From positions 1 to 43,922 of the forward strand of contig NZ_SMKO01000069.1 of assembly GCF_004348685.1 (NCBI RefSeq): a stretch of 43,922 bases of DNA. The letters are read 5' to 3'. How positions within the stretch are numbered: position 1 is the first letter of the stretch; every line of letters begins with the position of its first letter. Position numbers and translations under genes: made by a program. Below the pieces are notes generated by a model. The model did no database searches and was not told the origin of the DNA. It worked only from the letters and a program-made list of their open reading frames with translations. The stretch is from Nonomuraea deserti. Its GTDB lineage: Bacteria; Actinomycetota; Actinomycetes; Streptosporangiales; Streptosporangiaceae. Of the stretch, positions 35,138-43,690 are shown in pieces.

Positions 35138-35286
35138 GTGGTCGCGCCGCGCCGGTCGCCGCCGCCGCCGGCGGCCACGGCCGCTGGGAAGGGCGCCTTC
35201 CGGCTCGTCCCGCCCATGATCTGGACGCGGTCCGCGCCGCCGTCGCGCGCCGGATGGTCCTCGCGCCCACGGCTCCCAGGTCCAGT

Positions 35287-35330
35287 TCGTCGAGGCGGTC
35301 GCCGCCCTCTGGCGGCGACCGCCTCGACGA
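35287..35330. terminator. Perfect 20-bp inverted repeat, likely bidirectional terminator
   Basis: Arms 35287-35306 and 35311-35330 are perfectly complementary over 20 bp with a CTCT loop; the left arm starts TCGTCGAGGC. It lies between the convergent SnoaL-like and SDR genes. No U-run follows, but GC-rich actinomycete terminators often lack one. Its length is beyond that of an ordinary terminator. Confidence 0.65.
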
Positions 35331-35398
35331 CACCCTGGCCTGGATGCGCCGGCGCCTCACCGTACCGCAGAGCCCTGCGGTCGCGGAGGTGAGCCGCG

Positions 35399-36175
35399 CT
35401 AGGAGAACGGTCCGCGTGCCGCGAGACCGCCGTCGAGGATGAGACTCTGGCCGGTGATGTAGGAGGAAAGAGGAGAGGCGAGGAACACGACCGCGTCCGC
35501 CACCTCGGCCGTACGCCCCGGCCGCCCGAGGGGAATCATCGTGTAGTCGTCGTCGGGATCAGCGAGCGCGGCCACCACAGGTGTGGCGATCGCTCCGCAT
35601 GCCACGACGTTCATGCGAATCCCCTGAGGGCCGTATTCGGCGGCGACCGTTCTGGCGATGCTGGCCAGGCCGGCCTTGGCCGCCCCGTAGGCGCCCTGGA
35701 GCGGGCTGCCCAGGTATCCCGTGATCGAGCCGATGCTGACGATCGTCCCGCCCCCGTTGGTGCGGAAGATCCTCAGGGCGGCCTGGACCGCTCTGGCCAC
35801 GTAGCGGAGGTTGAGCTCGAACATGGTGTCCCAGTCCTCGTCGGCCGCCTCGTGCAAGGGCACCGCCGGGACGAAGGCCGCCTGCCCGCCCACGACCGTC
35901 ACCAGCACGTCCAGGCCACCGAGTTGCTCGGCCGCCGAGGACACCAGGTTCGCCACGCCCTCCCGGGACCGCACGTCGACGGTCAGCCCCACGGCCTTGA
36001 CCCTGTCCGCGACCTCTGCCGCCGCCTCCCGCGCACGTCCGGCATCGATATCGGCGATGGCGAGGCCGGCTCCGGCCGCCGCGAAGGCGCGCGTGATCTC
36101 GCGGCCGATGCCTCCGCCTCCGCCGCCGATGACCAGCGCCTTCTTGCCGTCCAGTACGTTTGTGTACCCGTTCAC
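35399..36175 (-). CDS. Short-chain dehydrogenase/reductase
   Basis: A 258-residue classical SDR starting at GTG 36175. The cofactor loop is I-G-G-G-G-G-G-I-G (about 16-24). A-D-I-D-A-G-R at the end of strand 2 has an acidic residue, which suggests NAD rather than NADP. The catalytic set is Ser in I-V-S-I-G-S-I-T-G, Tyr in G-A-Y-G-A-A-K and Lys four residues on. P-L-G-R-P-G-R-T-A-E-V-A-D and G-Q-S-L-I-L-D-G-G-L close the family pattern. It oxidises or reduces an alcohol/ketone of unknown identity in the cytoplasm. The upstream 600 bases have no partner gene. It converges on the SnoaL-like gene. Confidence 0.9.
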   Translation of the reverse strand: MNGYTNVLDGKKALVIGGGGGGIGREITRAFAAAGAGLAIADIDAGRAREAAAEVADRVKAVGLTVDVRSREGVANLVSSAAEQLGGLDVLVTVVGGQAAFVPAVPLHEAADEDWDTMFELNLRYVARAVQAALRIFRTNGGGTIVSIGSITGYLGSPLQGAYGAAKAGLASIARTVAAEYGPQGIRMNVVACGAIATPVVAALADPDDDYTMIPLGRPGRTAEVADAVVFLASPLSSYITGQSLILDGGLAARGPFS

Positions 36176-36775
36176 CCTTGCTCACTTTCGTCAACGTGGA
36201 AGGCGCTCATTCGAATGGGCGTCGCCCGTGCCCGGCTCGCCTGCTCCTCGAAGTCCCCGCCGCTCGCTGCCCGGCACGACTCAACGATCTCCGGAAATCA
36301 TCTTCCGTCATCCGGGAACCATACTCATCCGCCTCCATGCGGTGCAGGTCGGGTGCTTCAGGCGCGTAGAGGGCCGACGCCGCTCATGATGTCGAGCGCG
36401 AGCCGGTGTCCGCACGCGGCACGGTAGGCGATGCCGGGCCGCTCACCGCCCAGGGTCGCAGGAAGGAATGCAGGCCTTCCCGGGAAACTCGTCGGCATCG
36501 GCCTGCGGCGACGCATACGCGGTCCCGCTGAATTCGAGCCGAACTCGACGGCCACCAGAACCGTAGCGAGACTTCTTCGTTCCGAAATACCCAAAACCAA
36601 GGGCGAGCAGGCGCACATTTCCCGGCGCCTTCATATGTCAGCCTTTTCGTCGGGGCGGGGTGGGGCCCGCGCGGTGTAGGTCACCTTTTCTCAGAAGTCG
36701 AGATGAAGCCGGTCGTGCGTAGCTTCGTCGCCGGGCGCGCCGGACGGGCGAGCCGGACGAGACACAGGGAGACTG
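36176..36775. other. Intergenic region, no gene supported
   Basis: About 600 bases between the SDR start (minus) and the S1 protease start (plus). Short frames exist, for instance a 63-codon minus-strand frame from ATG 36634 with AAGG upstream, but its third-position GC is only about 62% and nothing in it is recognisable. The region probably contains two promoters. Confidence 0.4.
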
Positions 36776-37567
36776 ATGACGAGCAGGCTTGTGCGCATGG
36801 CCCTCGCGCTCGCCGCGACCATCGCGCTGACGCTGATGGCGGCGGGGACCGCGTCAGCGGACCGTGATCCAAGGATCATCGGCGGCGATCCGGCCACCGA
36901 GCAATACCGGTTCGCGGTCTCGCTTCAGTACCGGGATCAGGGTACGCGGCCCTCGCCGCACCGATGCGGTGGCGCACTGATCCACTCGGACTGGGTGCTG
37001 ACCGCGGCGCACTGTGTCGCGGGCCGGCTGCCGGCCGACTTCAAGGTCAGCATCGGCTCGAACGACTACCTGGGCGGCACTTCGGTCGACATCGCCGAAT
37101 TCATCGTCCACCCGCTCTGGGGCACGGGTGCCCAGAGCATGGGCGACATCGCCCTGATCCGGCTCATGAGGTCGGTGGATGCGCCGACGATCCAGCCCGC
37201 TCGCGCACCGGAGGGCGCGCCCGTACGGATGATCGGCTGGGGCTTCACGGTCGACGGGGACGCCACATCGATACCGCGGGAGCTGCGCCAGCTCGACACG
37301 AAGTTGTTGCCGTATTCCGACTGCAGGTGGGGCGACGAGTTCCAGGCCACGCCCGGTGACCTGTGCGCGGCGCGGGGCAAGAACGACACCGCCGGCGCCT
37401 GCAGCGGTGATTCCGGCAGCCCGCTGCTGTATCGGACGTCGACCGGCTGGAAGGTGGTCGGCGTGACCAGCCGCAGCGGCGGCGAGACCGGATGCCTGAA
37501 CACGCCCGAGGTCTACACCAGCGCGGCGCACTACTGGTCGTGGGTCAAGGTCACCATGGGCACCTGA
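36776..37567 (+). CDS. Secreted S1-family serine protease (trypsin fold)
   Basis: A 263-residue chymotrypsin-fold protease with GGGAG 5 bases before ATG 36776. The signal peptide (M-T-S-R-L-V-R-M-A-L-A-L) is cleaved after A-S-A. A short propeptide leads to the activation site R-I-I-G-G. The triad is intact: His in L-T-A-A-H-C, Asp in D-I-A-L-I-R and Ser in G-D-S-G-S-P. The residues before the active Ser read G-A-C-S-G-D-S, so the position equivalent to trypsin Asp189 is Gly. Cleavage after Arg/Lys is therefore unlikely, and small or hydrophobic P1 residues are more probable. Five or six cysteines can form the usual disulfides. It is monocistronic, with a terminator after it. Confidence 0.93.
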   Translation: MTSRLVRMALALAATIALTLMAAGTASADRDPRIIGGDPATEQYRFAVSLQYRDQGTRPSPHRCGGALIHSDWVLTAAHCVAGRLPADFKVSIGSNDYLGGTSVDIAEFIVHPLWGTGAQSMGDIALIRLMRSVDAPTIQPARAPEGAPVRMIGWGFTVDGDATSIPRELRQLDTKLLPYSDCRWGDEFQATPGDLCAARGKNDTAGACSGDSGSPLLYRTSTGWKVVGVTSRSGGETGCLNTPEVYTSAAHYWSWVKVTMGT

Positions 37568-37605
37568 TCCCGGCCTTGCGGATTCTGTTGCCGCCTGTGC
37601 GAGGA

Positions 37606-37649
37606 GGCGGGCAGGGACGACGGGATGTCCGCCGGAGTCCCTGCCCGCC
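37606..37649. terminator. Hairpin terminator between convergent genes
   Basis: GGCGGGCAGGGAC (37606-37618) pairs perfectly with GTCCCTGCCCGCC (37637-37649). It sits between the S1 protease stop and the stop of the convergent NB-ARC gene, so it can serve both. Confidence 0.75.
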
Positions 37650-37672
37650 TGGCTGCGAGGACGGCGGCGGGC

Positions 37673-40438
37673 TCAGGTGTTCAGCAGTGCGCGGATCTCG
37701 TCGGCTTCTGGGCTGCCGATGTCGGCCAACCGGTCCAGGGCTTCCTGCCAGCGGCGCTCGGCCGCCGGAAGGTCGCCGGTGTCGCGCAGCGCGCAGCCCA
37801 GCACCCGCAGGGCACGGGCGGCGCCCAGGCTGCACCCGCTCTGCCGGTGCAGGTCCAGCGCCTGCTGGGCGTGGCTGAGCGCCGGGTCGAGGTGGCCGAG
37901 CCGGTGGTGGGCGGCGGCCAGCGTGATGTGGGCGTAACCCTGCAGGATGCGCATGCCGGCCGCGGCGGCGATGCCCAGCGCGTCCCGGGCGCTGCCGAGA
38001 GCGCGGTCGGGCTGGTCGAGCGCGAGACTGACGTCGGCCAGCCCCAGCCGCGCGCCGGCCTCGGTCGTGGGGCTGCAGGTCTGCTGGGCCAGCGCCAGGG
38101 CCCGCCCGTACTGGTCAGCGGCGTCCCGGGTATGGCCGAGACGCAGGTGCACCCTGGCCAGGACGATGCGGGTCCTGGCCTCGGTGTAGGGGTCGCGGAT
38201 CTCGCCGGCCAGCCGCAGCGCCTCTCGCGCCGTGGTCAGCGCCTCCTGGATGTCGCCGGTGTCGCACTTGATCGCGGCGAGGGAGCGCAGGAAGTAGGCC
38301 TCGCCGAATCGCGCGCCCAGCTCCTGGTAGAGCCGCGCCGCGTCGGTGAGGTGCCGGTGGGCGGACTCCAGCCGGCCCCGATCGTGGTCGACCTCGCCCA
38401 GCGCGCCCAGCACGATCGTCTCCGCGACACGTGAGCCGGTCTGCCGGTACAGGTCGAGCGCCTGATGGAGATGGACGACGGCCTCGTACAACTCGCCGAG
38501 CTCCCGTTCGACCAGGCTGAGGTCCAGCAGGCTGTCGGCCTGCCCGCCCAGCCATCCACTATGGCGGTACAACCTCACCGCCTGGGTCAGGTCGTCCGCG
38601 GCCTGCCGGAGGTCGCCCGACAGCAGGGCCACGGTCCCCTGGCAGCTCAGGGCGGCGGCCTGGCCCTCGGTCCAGCCGACCTGCCGGGCCAGGGTCAGGG
38701 CCTCGGCCAGATGCAGCCGGGCCGAGCGAGGGCGACCGGCGGCCCGTTCGGCCTGGCCGAGGCTGAGGTGACCGGTGACCTGGGCGCGCGCGTCGCCGGC
38801 CGTCGTGGCGGCGTCGAGGCCGGCCTGGGCGATCAGCTGCCATTCCACCATCGGACGCCGCTGCCAGAAGTACTCGCGCAGCGCGTCGGCCATGCGCCAG
38901 GCGGCCGGGTGGGGGCCGTGGCCGGCGGCGTACCGGCTGGCGGCGACCAGGTTGGGCAGCTCGTCCACCAGCCACGCCGCGGCCTCCGGCAGGCCGGCGA
39001 ACGCCGTCGATGCGGGGGTGGCGGCCCCTGGCGGGAGGGGCAGCCGCATCGCCTCCGGGAACAACAGCGCAGCGGCCGCGTCGGCGCCGGCCACATACCA
39101 GTCGAGGAGCCGTTCCAGGGCCGCTTCGCACGCCTCCTCGCCGTCGTGCAGGTACGCGCGCCCGCGTGCGTACGCCTTCAGCAGGTCGTGCATGCCGTAC
39201 CGGTCGCGGGCCTGCGGCTGCGCCAGGTGGGCCTCGACCAGTTCGGCCAGCGCCCCTCGCGCGTCGGCGACCTCGATACCGGCCAGGGCCGCGGCGCCCG
39301 CGACGCCGACGTCCGGGCCTGGGACCAGCCCCAGCAGCCGGTACAACCGTTGGCGGTCGGGGGCCAGGCGGTGGTAGGAGTGGTCGAAGGCGACCCGGAC
39401 TGCGACGTGGGGATCATGAGCGACCGTCAGAGCGTCCAACGGGTCCTCGTCCTGCAGCTCGGCCAGGTACTGCGCGATGGACCTGTCCGGACGTCCCGCC
39501 AGGTTGGCCGCGGCGATGCGCATGGCCAGTGGCAGGTAGCCACACATGCGCGCCAGCGCGGTCACCGGCTCGGGTTCGGCCGCCCCTCGCTCGTGCCCGA
39601 TGGTGTGCCTCAGCAGCGCCGCCGCCTCGTCGGGGTCGAGCAGTCCGAGCGTCAGCCGGTGGACGCCGTGGGTGGCGGCCAGCCCGGTCAGCCGGTCGCG
39701 GCTGGTCACCACCGCCATGCACTCGGACCCGCCGGGCAGCAGCGGGCGGATCTGCTCGGCGCTGTGGGCGTTGTCCAGCAGCACCAGCACCCGCTTGTCG
39801 GCCAGCAGGGAGCGGTACAGGCCCGTGGCCTCCTCCACCTCCGCCGGGACCTGGTCGGCCGGGATGCCCAGACCGCGCAGCAGCCTGGCCAGCGCCTGCG
39901 TCGCGGGGAGCGGCGGGCCTGGCGCGTACCCCTGGAGGTTGATGTACAACTGCCCATCGGGGAACCGATCGGCCACCCGATGCGCCCAGCGCACCGCCAG
40001 GGCGGTTTTCCCGACGCCCCCCATCCCGTCGATCGCGGTGATCAGCGCCGTGCCCTCGTTGCGGACCTCGTCCAGGGATGCCAGTTCCCGGGTGCGGCCC
40101 ACGAACGCCGCCACGTCGGGAGGCAACTGCCGCGGCACCACCCACACGGGCGTCTCACGCGGACGCTGCGGATCAGGACCCGCCTCTCTGATCAGAGCCG
40201 ACAGTTCCGCGGCGTCCAGGTCGAGCGCCCCGGCCAGCAAGCGCAACGACGACAGGTGCGGCCGTCGTAGCGTGCCCGCCTCCAGCCGCCGCACGGTCCG
40301 CTCGTGAAGGCCCGCCAGATCGGCCAGCTGGCGCTGGGTCAGCAGCGCCCGCTCGCGCCAGACGCGCAGCAACGTACCCAACGCCGCTTTCTGCGCCGGA
40401 GGGTCGTTCTGTCCATTGGCGCGTGCTTGCAGTGACAC
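37673..40438 (-). CDS. XRE-NB-ARC-TPR STAND regulator without SARP domain
   Basis: A 921-residue STAND protein from GTG 40438 (GAGAAGGA about 8 bases before). The XRE HTH is at about 25-75 (L-T-Q-R-Q-L-A-D-L-A-G-L-H-E-R-T-V-R-R-L). NB-ARC spans about 110-390, with Walker A G-M-G-G-V-G-K-T near 140 and V-L-V-L-L-D-N-A-H as Walker B. A winged-helix-like region lies near 400-460, followed by at least eight TPR-type repeats to the end (A-L-x-L-x-R, A-R-x-x-L-A-x-A). It resembles the SARP regulators in this window but has no winged helix/BTAD at its N-terminus. Such proteins act as signal-gated transcription regulators; some NB-ARC STAND proteins defend against phage. Nothing here decides between these. 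It stands alone. Confidence 0.9.
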   Translation of the reverse strand: MSLQARANGQNDPPAQKAALGTLLRVWRERALLTQRQLADLAGLHERTVRRLEAGTLRRPHLSSLRLLAGALDLDAAELSALIREAGPDPQRPRETPVWVVPRQLPPDVAAFVGRTRELASLDEVRNEGTALITAIDGMGGVGKTALAVRWAHRVADRFPDGQLYINLQGYAPGPPLPATQALARLLRGLGIPADQVPAEVEEATGLYRSLLADKRVLVLLDNAHSAEQIRPLLPGGSECMAVVTSRDRLTGLAATHGVHRLTLGLLDPDEAAALLRHTIGHERGAAEPEPVTALARMCGYLPLAMRIAAANLAGRPDRSIAQYLAELQDEDPLDALTVAHDPHVAVRVAFDHSYHRLAPDRQRLYRLLGLVPGPDVGVAGAAALAGIEVADARGALAELVEAHLAQPQARDRYGMHDLLKAYARGRAYLHDGEEACEAALERLLDWYVAGADAAAALLFPEAMRLPLPPGAATPASTAFAGLPEAAAWLVDELPNLVAASRYAAGHGPHPAAWRMADALREYFWQRRPMVEWQLIAQAGLDAATTAGDARAQVTGHLSLGQAERAAGRPRSARLHLAEALTLARQVGWTEGQAAALSCQGTVALLSGDLRQAADDLTQAVRLYRHSGWLGGQADSLLDLSLVERELGELYEAVVHLHQALDLYRQTGSRVAETIVLGALGEVDHDRGRLESAHRHLTDAARLYQELGARFGEAYFLRSLAAIKCDTGDIQEALTTAREALRLAGEIRDPYTEARTRIVLARVHLRLGHTRDAADQYGRALALAQQTCSPTTEAGARLGLADVSLALDQPDRALGSARDALGIAAAAGMRILQGYAHITLAAAHHRLGHLDPALSHAQQALDLHRQSGCSLGAARALRVLGCALRDTGDLPAAERRWQEALDRLADIGSPEADEIRALLNT

Positions 40439-41050
40439 AGACGTCCTTCTCCCGCTCCCCCGATCAGGCAGACCAGTGATCGTCCTGGTGGGGCCGCCGT
40501 CATGGCGAACAGACTGCCAGCCGACGGGACGGACGGGAAGACTTGCTGCAATCCACCTCTACGGCGTGCACGCGGCGCCCTTCGGGACAGACTGCTCCGG
40601 CGGTGGGTGGCTCGGGTCGGAGCCGAAGCAGTCGTGGCGCATCCGCCTTGCCTTGATCTTGTCTCCGCCGGTGAGTAGCTTGACGGGCGCCTCGTCGAAG
40701 CGGTCGCCCGGCTTGAGCTCGGAGCAGGCGATGACACGGCGACCGTGGAGCTCGGACAGGTCAGTGGGGTGCTCGTTGCAGGCCTTGGCCATCAAGAAAC
40801 CGGGGCGGGGCCGCATCGGCATGATCACCGAGTAGTTGGAGCATGACCTCCAGCAGAACGGATCTGCCGTTCTTGCCGGCTCCGGTCCGGGGCGGGCACC
40901 GGTGCGCAGGTCGGCCACTCCGGCCGGCGTGCACAGGACGTAGGGGTCGGCGTCGACCATGGCGGCGTCGAGTGCCATGCCGGGCGCCGCTTCGGCTTGC
41001 ACGGGCATGGCATGGATACCAGCGGTCGACAGTGCTCTCTTCTAGTGGCG

Positions 41051-41100
41051 GCTTGTGACGGCTTGTGACGGCTTGTGGCGGCTTGTGGCGGCTTGTGGCG
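41051..41100. repeat. Five 10-bp tandem repeats
   Basis: Five copies of GCTTGTGRCG in direct 10-base phase (two with A, then three with G), preceded by a partial copy. They lie inside the primase remnant. One repeat per helical turn recalls iterons, but expansion by slippage is just as likely. Confidence 0.9.
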
Positions 41101-41470
41101 GCGCAGGTCGGCCGACTCCGGCAGCAGTCCGTCGTTGGTGACTGGGGACGGCGGCGCGGCGGCTTGTCCAGTACGCGCGTGGTGGGCGGCGGTGGCCAGC
41201 AGGGTCTCGGCGTCGTGCACGGACAGGTATCCTCCTGCGACCAGGCCTCCGGGCGTGTAAGCCGCTCGGTTGAGTTTCGCGGTGAAGCCGCCGCCCTGCG
41301 GGACGCTGGCGCACGTTCCGGCTTCGGCCAGCCAGCCGTTCGGCGGAACTGTGGCCGCCGCCGACCCGGATGACGGCTTGACCGGCGCGGGGCGGTACCG
41401 GCGCGGTGGGACGCGTGACGCCTGCGCCGACCGGCGAGGGCGCGTGGCCGGCGCGGGTGAGGTCCTGCGT

Positions 41471-41522
41471 CAGCCAGCCAGCCAGGCAGGCAGCCAGGCA
41501 GGCAGGCACCCAGCCAGGCAGG
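41471..41522. repeat. CAGC/CAGG tetranucleotide microsatellite
   Basis: An imperfect run of CAGC, CAGG and GCAGGCAG units of about 52 bases. On the minus strand it encodes a Trp/Ala/Cys/Leu-rich stretch within the broken prim-pol frame, consistent with slippage in unconstrained DNA. Confidence 0.85.
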
Positions 41523-41685
41523 AGCGCCGGCTCACGGCACTCCCCCACGGCGGTGTAGCTGACGTCGGAGGTGCGGGTACCCGGCGCCACGATGAATCCG
41601 CCGTGGGCACGCACGTCGACCTGCCGGACCAGGGCACGCGAGGGACCGGAGCCGGTGGAGCACCGGAAGGTCGTCCGAGCGCGGG

Positions 41686-42462
41686 TCAGTCGGTGACCCA
41701 GTCCATGTGTCCGATCCAGTGGTCGAACAGTGCCCGATCGCCGTGCACTTCCAGTTCGGTAGCCGCATTCAGCGGGCGGCGTCTGCTGAGTACGAGCAGG
41801 AGTTCGGTGGCTGGGCCGTCTACCGTGACGTCCGCCTTGGTATGCGTGTGCTCCAGGGCGATCTTGTCCGGCTCTCGGCGTGCCAGCCATTCCCCGGGGG
41901 CGTCAGTGGCGTGGAAGTGCAGGGTTTGGCCGTTGCCACGCATGGCTTCGGCGAAGCCTGGCCTGTTCTCCCAGTAGCCGGGGGAGGTCATGGTGTCCAG
42001 CCAGTCTTCGGTGGCTGCAACGGCGAGTTCCGGTGCTAGTTCGTATCGTTTGCCGAGTGCTGCGGCAGCGTCCGCGCGGTGGACGCAAGCTTCGCCGAAC
42101 AGGCGGCGTGACCAGAACGGGACGCCTGCGGCGGCGCCGGATGGGTCCCACACGTGTGTGTCGTCGGTGGCCGAGTCGAACGCTCGCTTCGCTTGGGCTG
42201 CGGCGTCGGTGAGCCAGGCGCGCCATTGGGCCGAATCGGTCGGACCCGGAACGTAGCCGGCATATGCCTTGCTCGGTTCGGTCATCTGCTCACCCACGAG
42301 CATGGCCACCATACGTTGCGTCGCGCCGACATGGTCGACCAGATCGGCCAGCGTCCATTTCGGGCATGTCGGCACCGGGGTCGTCGCATCCCTGCCGTCC
42401 ACCCAATCGGCGAACGTCCTCGTCTGCTCGACAACAGCGTTCAGGTACGCGGACGCGTCCAT
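41686..42462 (-). CDS. Maleylpyruvate isomerase-family mycothiol-dependent enzyme
   Basis: A 258-residue protein; ATG 42462 has GGAGG 5 bases before it and is preferred over the frame opening at 42486. The N-terminal DinB-type domain has P-V-P-T-C-P-K-W-T-L-A-D-L-V-D-H-V-G-A-T, the hallmark of the TIGR03083/mycothiol-dependent group, with His in D-H-V-G and later C-V-H-R-A-D-A as metal ligands. The C-terminal SCP2/MDMPI_C-like part has H-F-H-A-T-D and the late A-T-E-L-L-L-V-L-S-R-R. These enzymes use mycothiol as cofactor or co-substrate for isomerisation or detoxification. It lies between element remnants and looks intact. Confidence 0.88.
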   Translation of the reverse strand: MDASAYLNAVVEQTRTFADWVDGRDATTPVPTCPKWTLADLVDHVGATQRMVAMLVGEQMTEPSKAYAGYVPGPTDSAQWRAWLTDAAAQAKRAFDSATDDTHVWDPSGAAAGVPFWSRRLFGEACVHRADAAAALGKRYELAPELAVAATEDWLDTMTSPGYWENRPGFAEAMRGNGQTLHFHATDAPGEWLARREPDKIALEHTHTKADVTVDGPATELLLVLSRRRPLNAATELEVHGDRALFDHWIGHMDWVTD

Positions 42463-42592
42463 CTGCACCTCCAAGATGCGGGTCATGCGGCCTGATTCTC
42501 GCCTACGGACATGTGCGTGGCCAGGCCACTTACCGGCTAATTACCGGGCACTTCCCGTGGCGGCGATCGAGGCAGCGGCGGTGTGCCTCGAC

Positions 42593-42765
42593 TCAGCCCG
42601 GCCCGTCCATCAGGGCGGTGACATAGGCATCCAGCTGCTCCTCCACGGCTCGCGTCGTCAGCTCTGCCCTCCCTGCCTCCCGCCATGGCCGCGCCACCAA
42701 CCGCACGTCCTCCGAGTAGGCCAGCCCGTCCCGCACCTGCCAGTACAGGCGCTCGCTCCCGCGCT
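42593..42765 (-). pseudogene. C-terminal fragment of an HTH regulator
   Basis: The minus strand reads G-E-R-G-S-E-R-L-Y-W-Q-V-R-D-G-L-A-Y and later E-L-T-T-R-A-V-E-E-Q-L-D-A-Y-V-T-A-L-M before a stop. This looks like the wing and C-terminal helix of an ArsR-type regulator. Further upstream the frame turns into the antisense of the TniQ-like fragment, so the DNA-binding part is missing. The family assignment is tentative. Confidence 0.4.
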
Positions 42766-42766
42766 C

Positions 42767-43252
42767 CCCCTCATGGCCAGCTGCGCGGAGCACGGCTGCC
42801 GCCTGGAGAACCTTCACGACGTTCGCCGGGCCCACCGCTACGGCGAGTCGATGACCCCTCGCCCTGTCCCGGACGCCGTCGCCGCGCTGGACCGGCTCAC
42901 CGTCGAGGGCATCGCCACTGGGAGCGTCATGCTGCCCTCGCGCACGGTGCACGTCGGGGAATGGCTGCGGCTGCTGCGTACGCTGTTGGTGGAGGTCAGC
43001 ATGGTGGACTCCCGGGCTGGCCCCGACTCGGCCGCCCTCCTGCACCAGATCTGGGACGCCGCGGATCTGCCGTTCCGGGCTGGCATGTCCTTCTGGCGGC
43101 CGTACGAGCGGCTGAGCCCATCGCGTCAGGAAGCGATGCTGCAGGCGGCGGCCACCGCGGTGCAACTGGCCGCGAACGGGAGGATCATTCCCGGCGGCAC
43201 GCTCGGCTCAGCGCTGCAACCGGCTCCACATCGGCGGAAGGGCAGCAGGTGA
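42767..43252 (+). pseudogene. Truncated TniQ-like transposition protein
   Basis: The plus strand begins near M-A-S-C-A-E-H-G-C-R-L-E, the W/L-x-x-S-C-x-x-H-G-C-x-L zinc motif of TniQ/TnsD proteins. It continues with helices V-A-A-L-D-R-L-T-V-E-G-I and G-E-W-L-R-L-L-R-T-L-L and ends in R-R-K-G-S-R. The first half of the protein, including the first Cys pair, is not in the same frame. It was probably part of a Tn7/Tn5053-like or related element; no transposase is left. Confidence 0.45.
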
Positions 43253-43258
43253 GGCGAG

Positions 43259-43690
43259 TCAGCCCATGGCAGGCGCCGCTGCCGCGTTGGTGTCGTGTTC
43301 GCGCAGCATCCGTAGGACTGTGGCCGGGGACGGGTGCCGGCCCTTCTTCTTGCCTTTGGTGATGACGAGCCGGGCGGCGATGTCGCGCAGGCTGAGGTTC
43401 TGCTCGCGCAGGTGCAGGGCCATGGAAAGCATGGCGTCGTCGGTGACGGCGGCGCCGCCGATGGCCTTGCCTCGGCTGCGGGCCGATTCGTGGCCTTCCA
43501 GGGTGCGCTCGCGGATGTACTCGCGTTCCATCCCGGGCAACGCAGCCAGCACGGTGAACACGACGCCGGCCGGGTCGTGGGAGCCCTGCAGCTCGCCGGT
43601 GAGGAACTCCAGCCCGATGCCGGCGGTGCGCAGCTGCTCGGCCAGGGCGGCGTGCACCGCGGTCAGAAGGTCGCGATCGGGTTGACCGGG
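43259..43690 (-). pseudogene. Serine recombinase fragment, catalytic N-terminus missing
   Basis: The minus strand encodes D-R-D-L-L-T-A-V-H-A-A-L-A-E-Q-L, then G-I-G-L-E-F-L-T-G-E-L-Q-G-S-H-D-P-A-G and M-E-R-E-Y-I-R-E-R-T-L-E-G. It continues with G-K-A-I-G-G, a helix-turn-helix (L-S-L-R-D-I-A-A-R-L-V-I) and H-P-S-P-A-T-V-L-R-M-L-R-E-H-D. This is the C-terminal two thirds of a small serine recombinase/resolvase. The N-terminal strand with the catalytic Ser is absent. The homologous part starts inside the stop-codon region of the cyclase gene, in another frame, so an insertion or deletion joined the two. It ends 6 bases from the TniQ-like stop, tail to tail. Confidence 0.7.

Larger units (their letters stand above)
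40559..41645 (-). pseudogene. Prim-pol/P4-type primase remnant of an integrated element
   Basis: Reading the minus strand from about 41640, three frames in succession carry pieces of one protein. The first is V-D-V-R-A-H-G-G-F-I-V-A-P-G-T-R-T-S, typical of the bifunctional primase-polymerase N-terminal domain. The second is R-A-A-Y-T-P-G-G-L-V-A-G-G-Y-L-S. The third has D-P-Y-V-L-C-T-P-A-G-V-A-D-L-R-T-G and P-G-F-L-M-A, then H-P-T-D-L-S-E-L-H-G-R-R, D-R-F-D-E-A and K-L-L-T-G-G-D-K-I-K-A-R-R-M-R, typical of P4-family phage/plasmid primase-helicases. Frameshifts and a deleted middle make it a pseudogene. Such proteins belong to actinomycete integrative elements, so an old element was probably here. 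Confidence 0.65.

Noticed and set aside
36443..36634. 63-codon minus-strand frame with AAGG before ATG
   Set aside because: Third-position GC about 62% and no recognisable features.
41051..41522. CRISPR array considered for the repeats at 41.05 and 41.47 kb
   Set aside because: Units are 10 and 4 bases with no spacers, and there are no cas genes.
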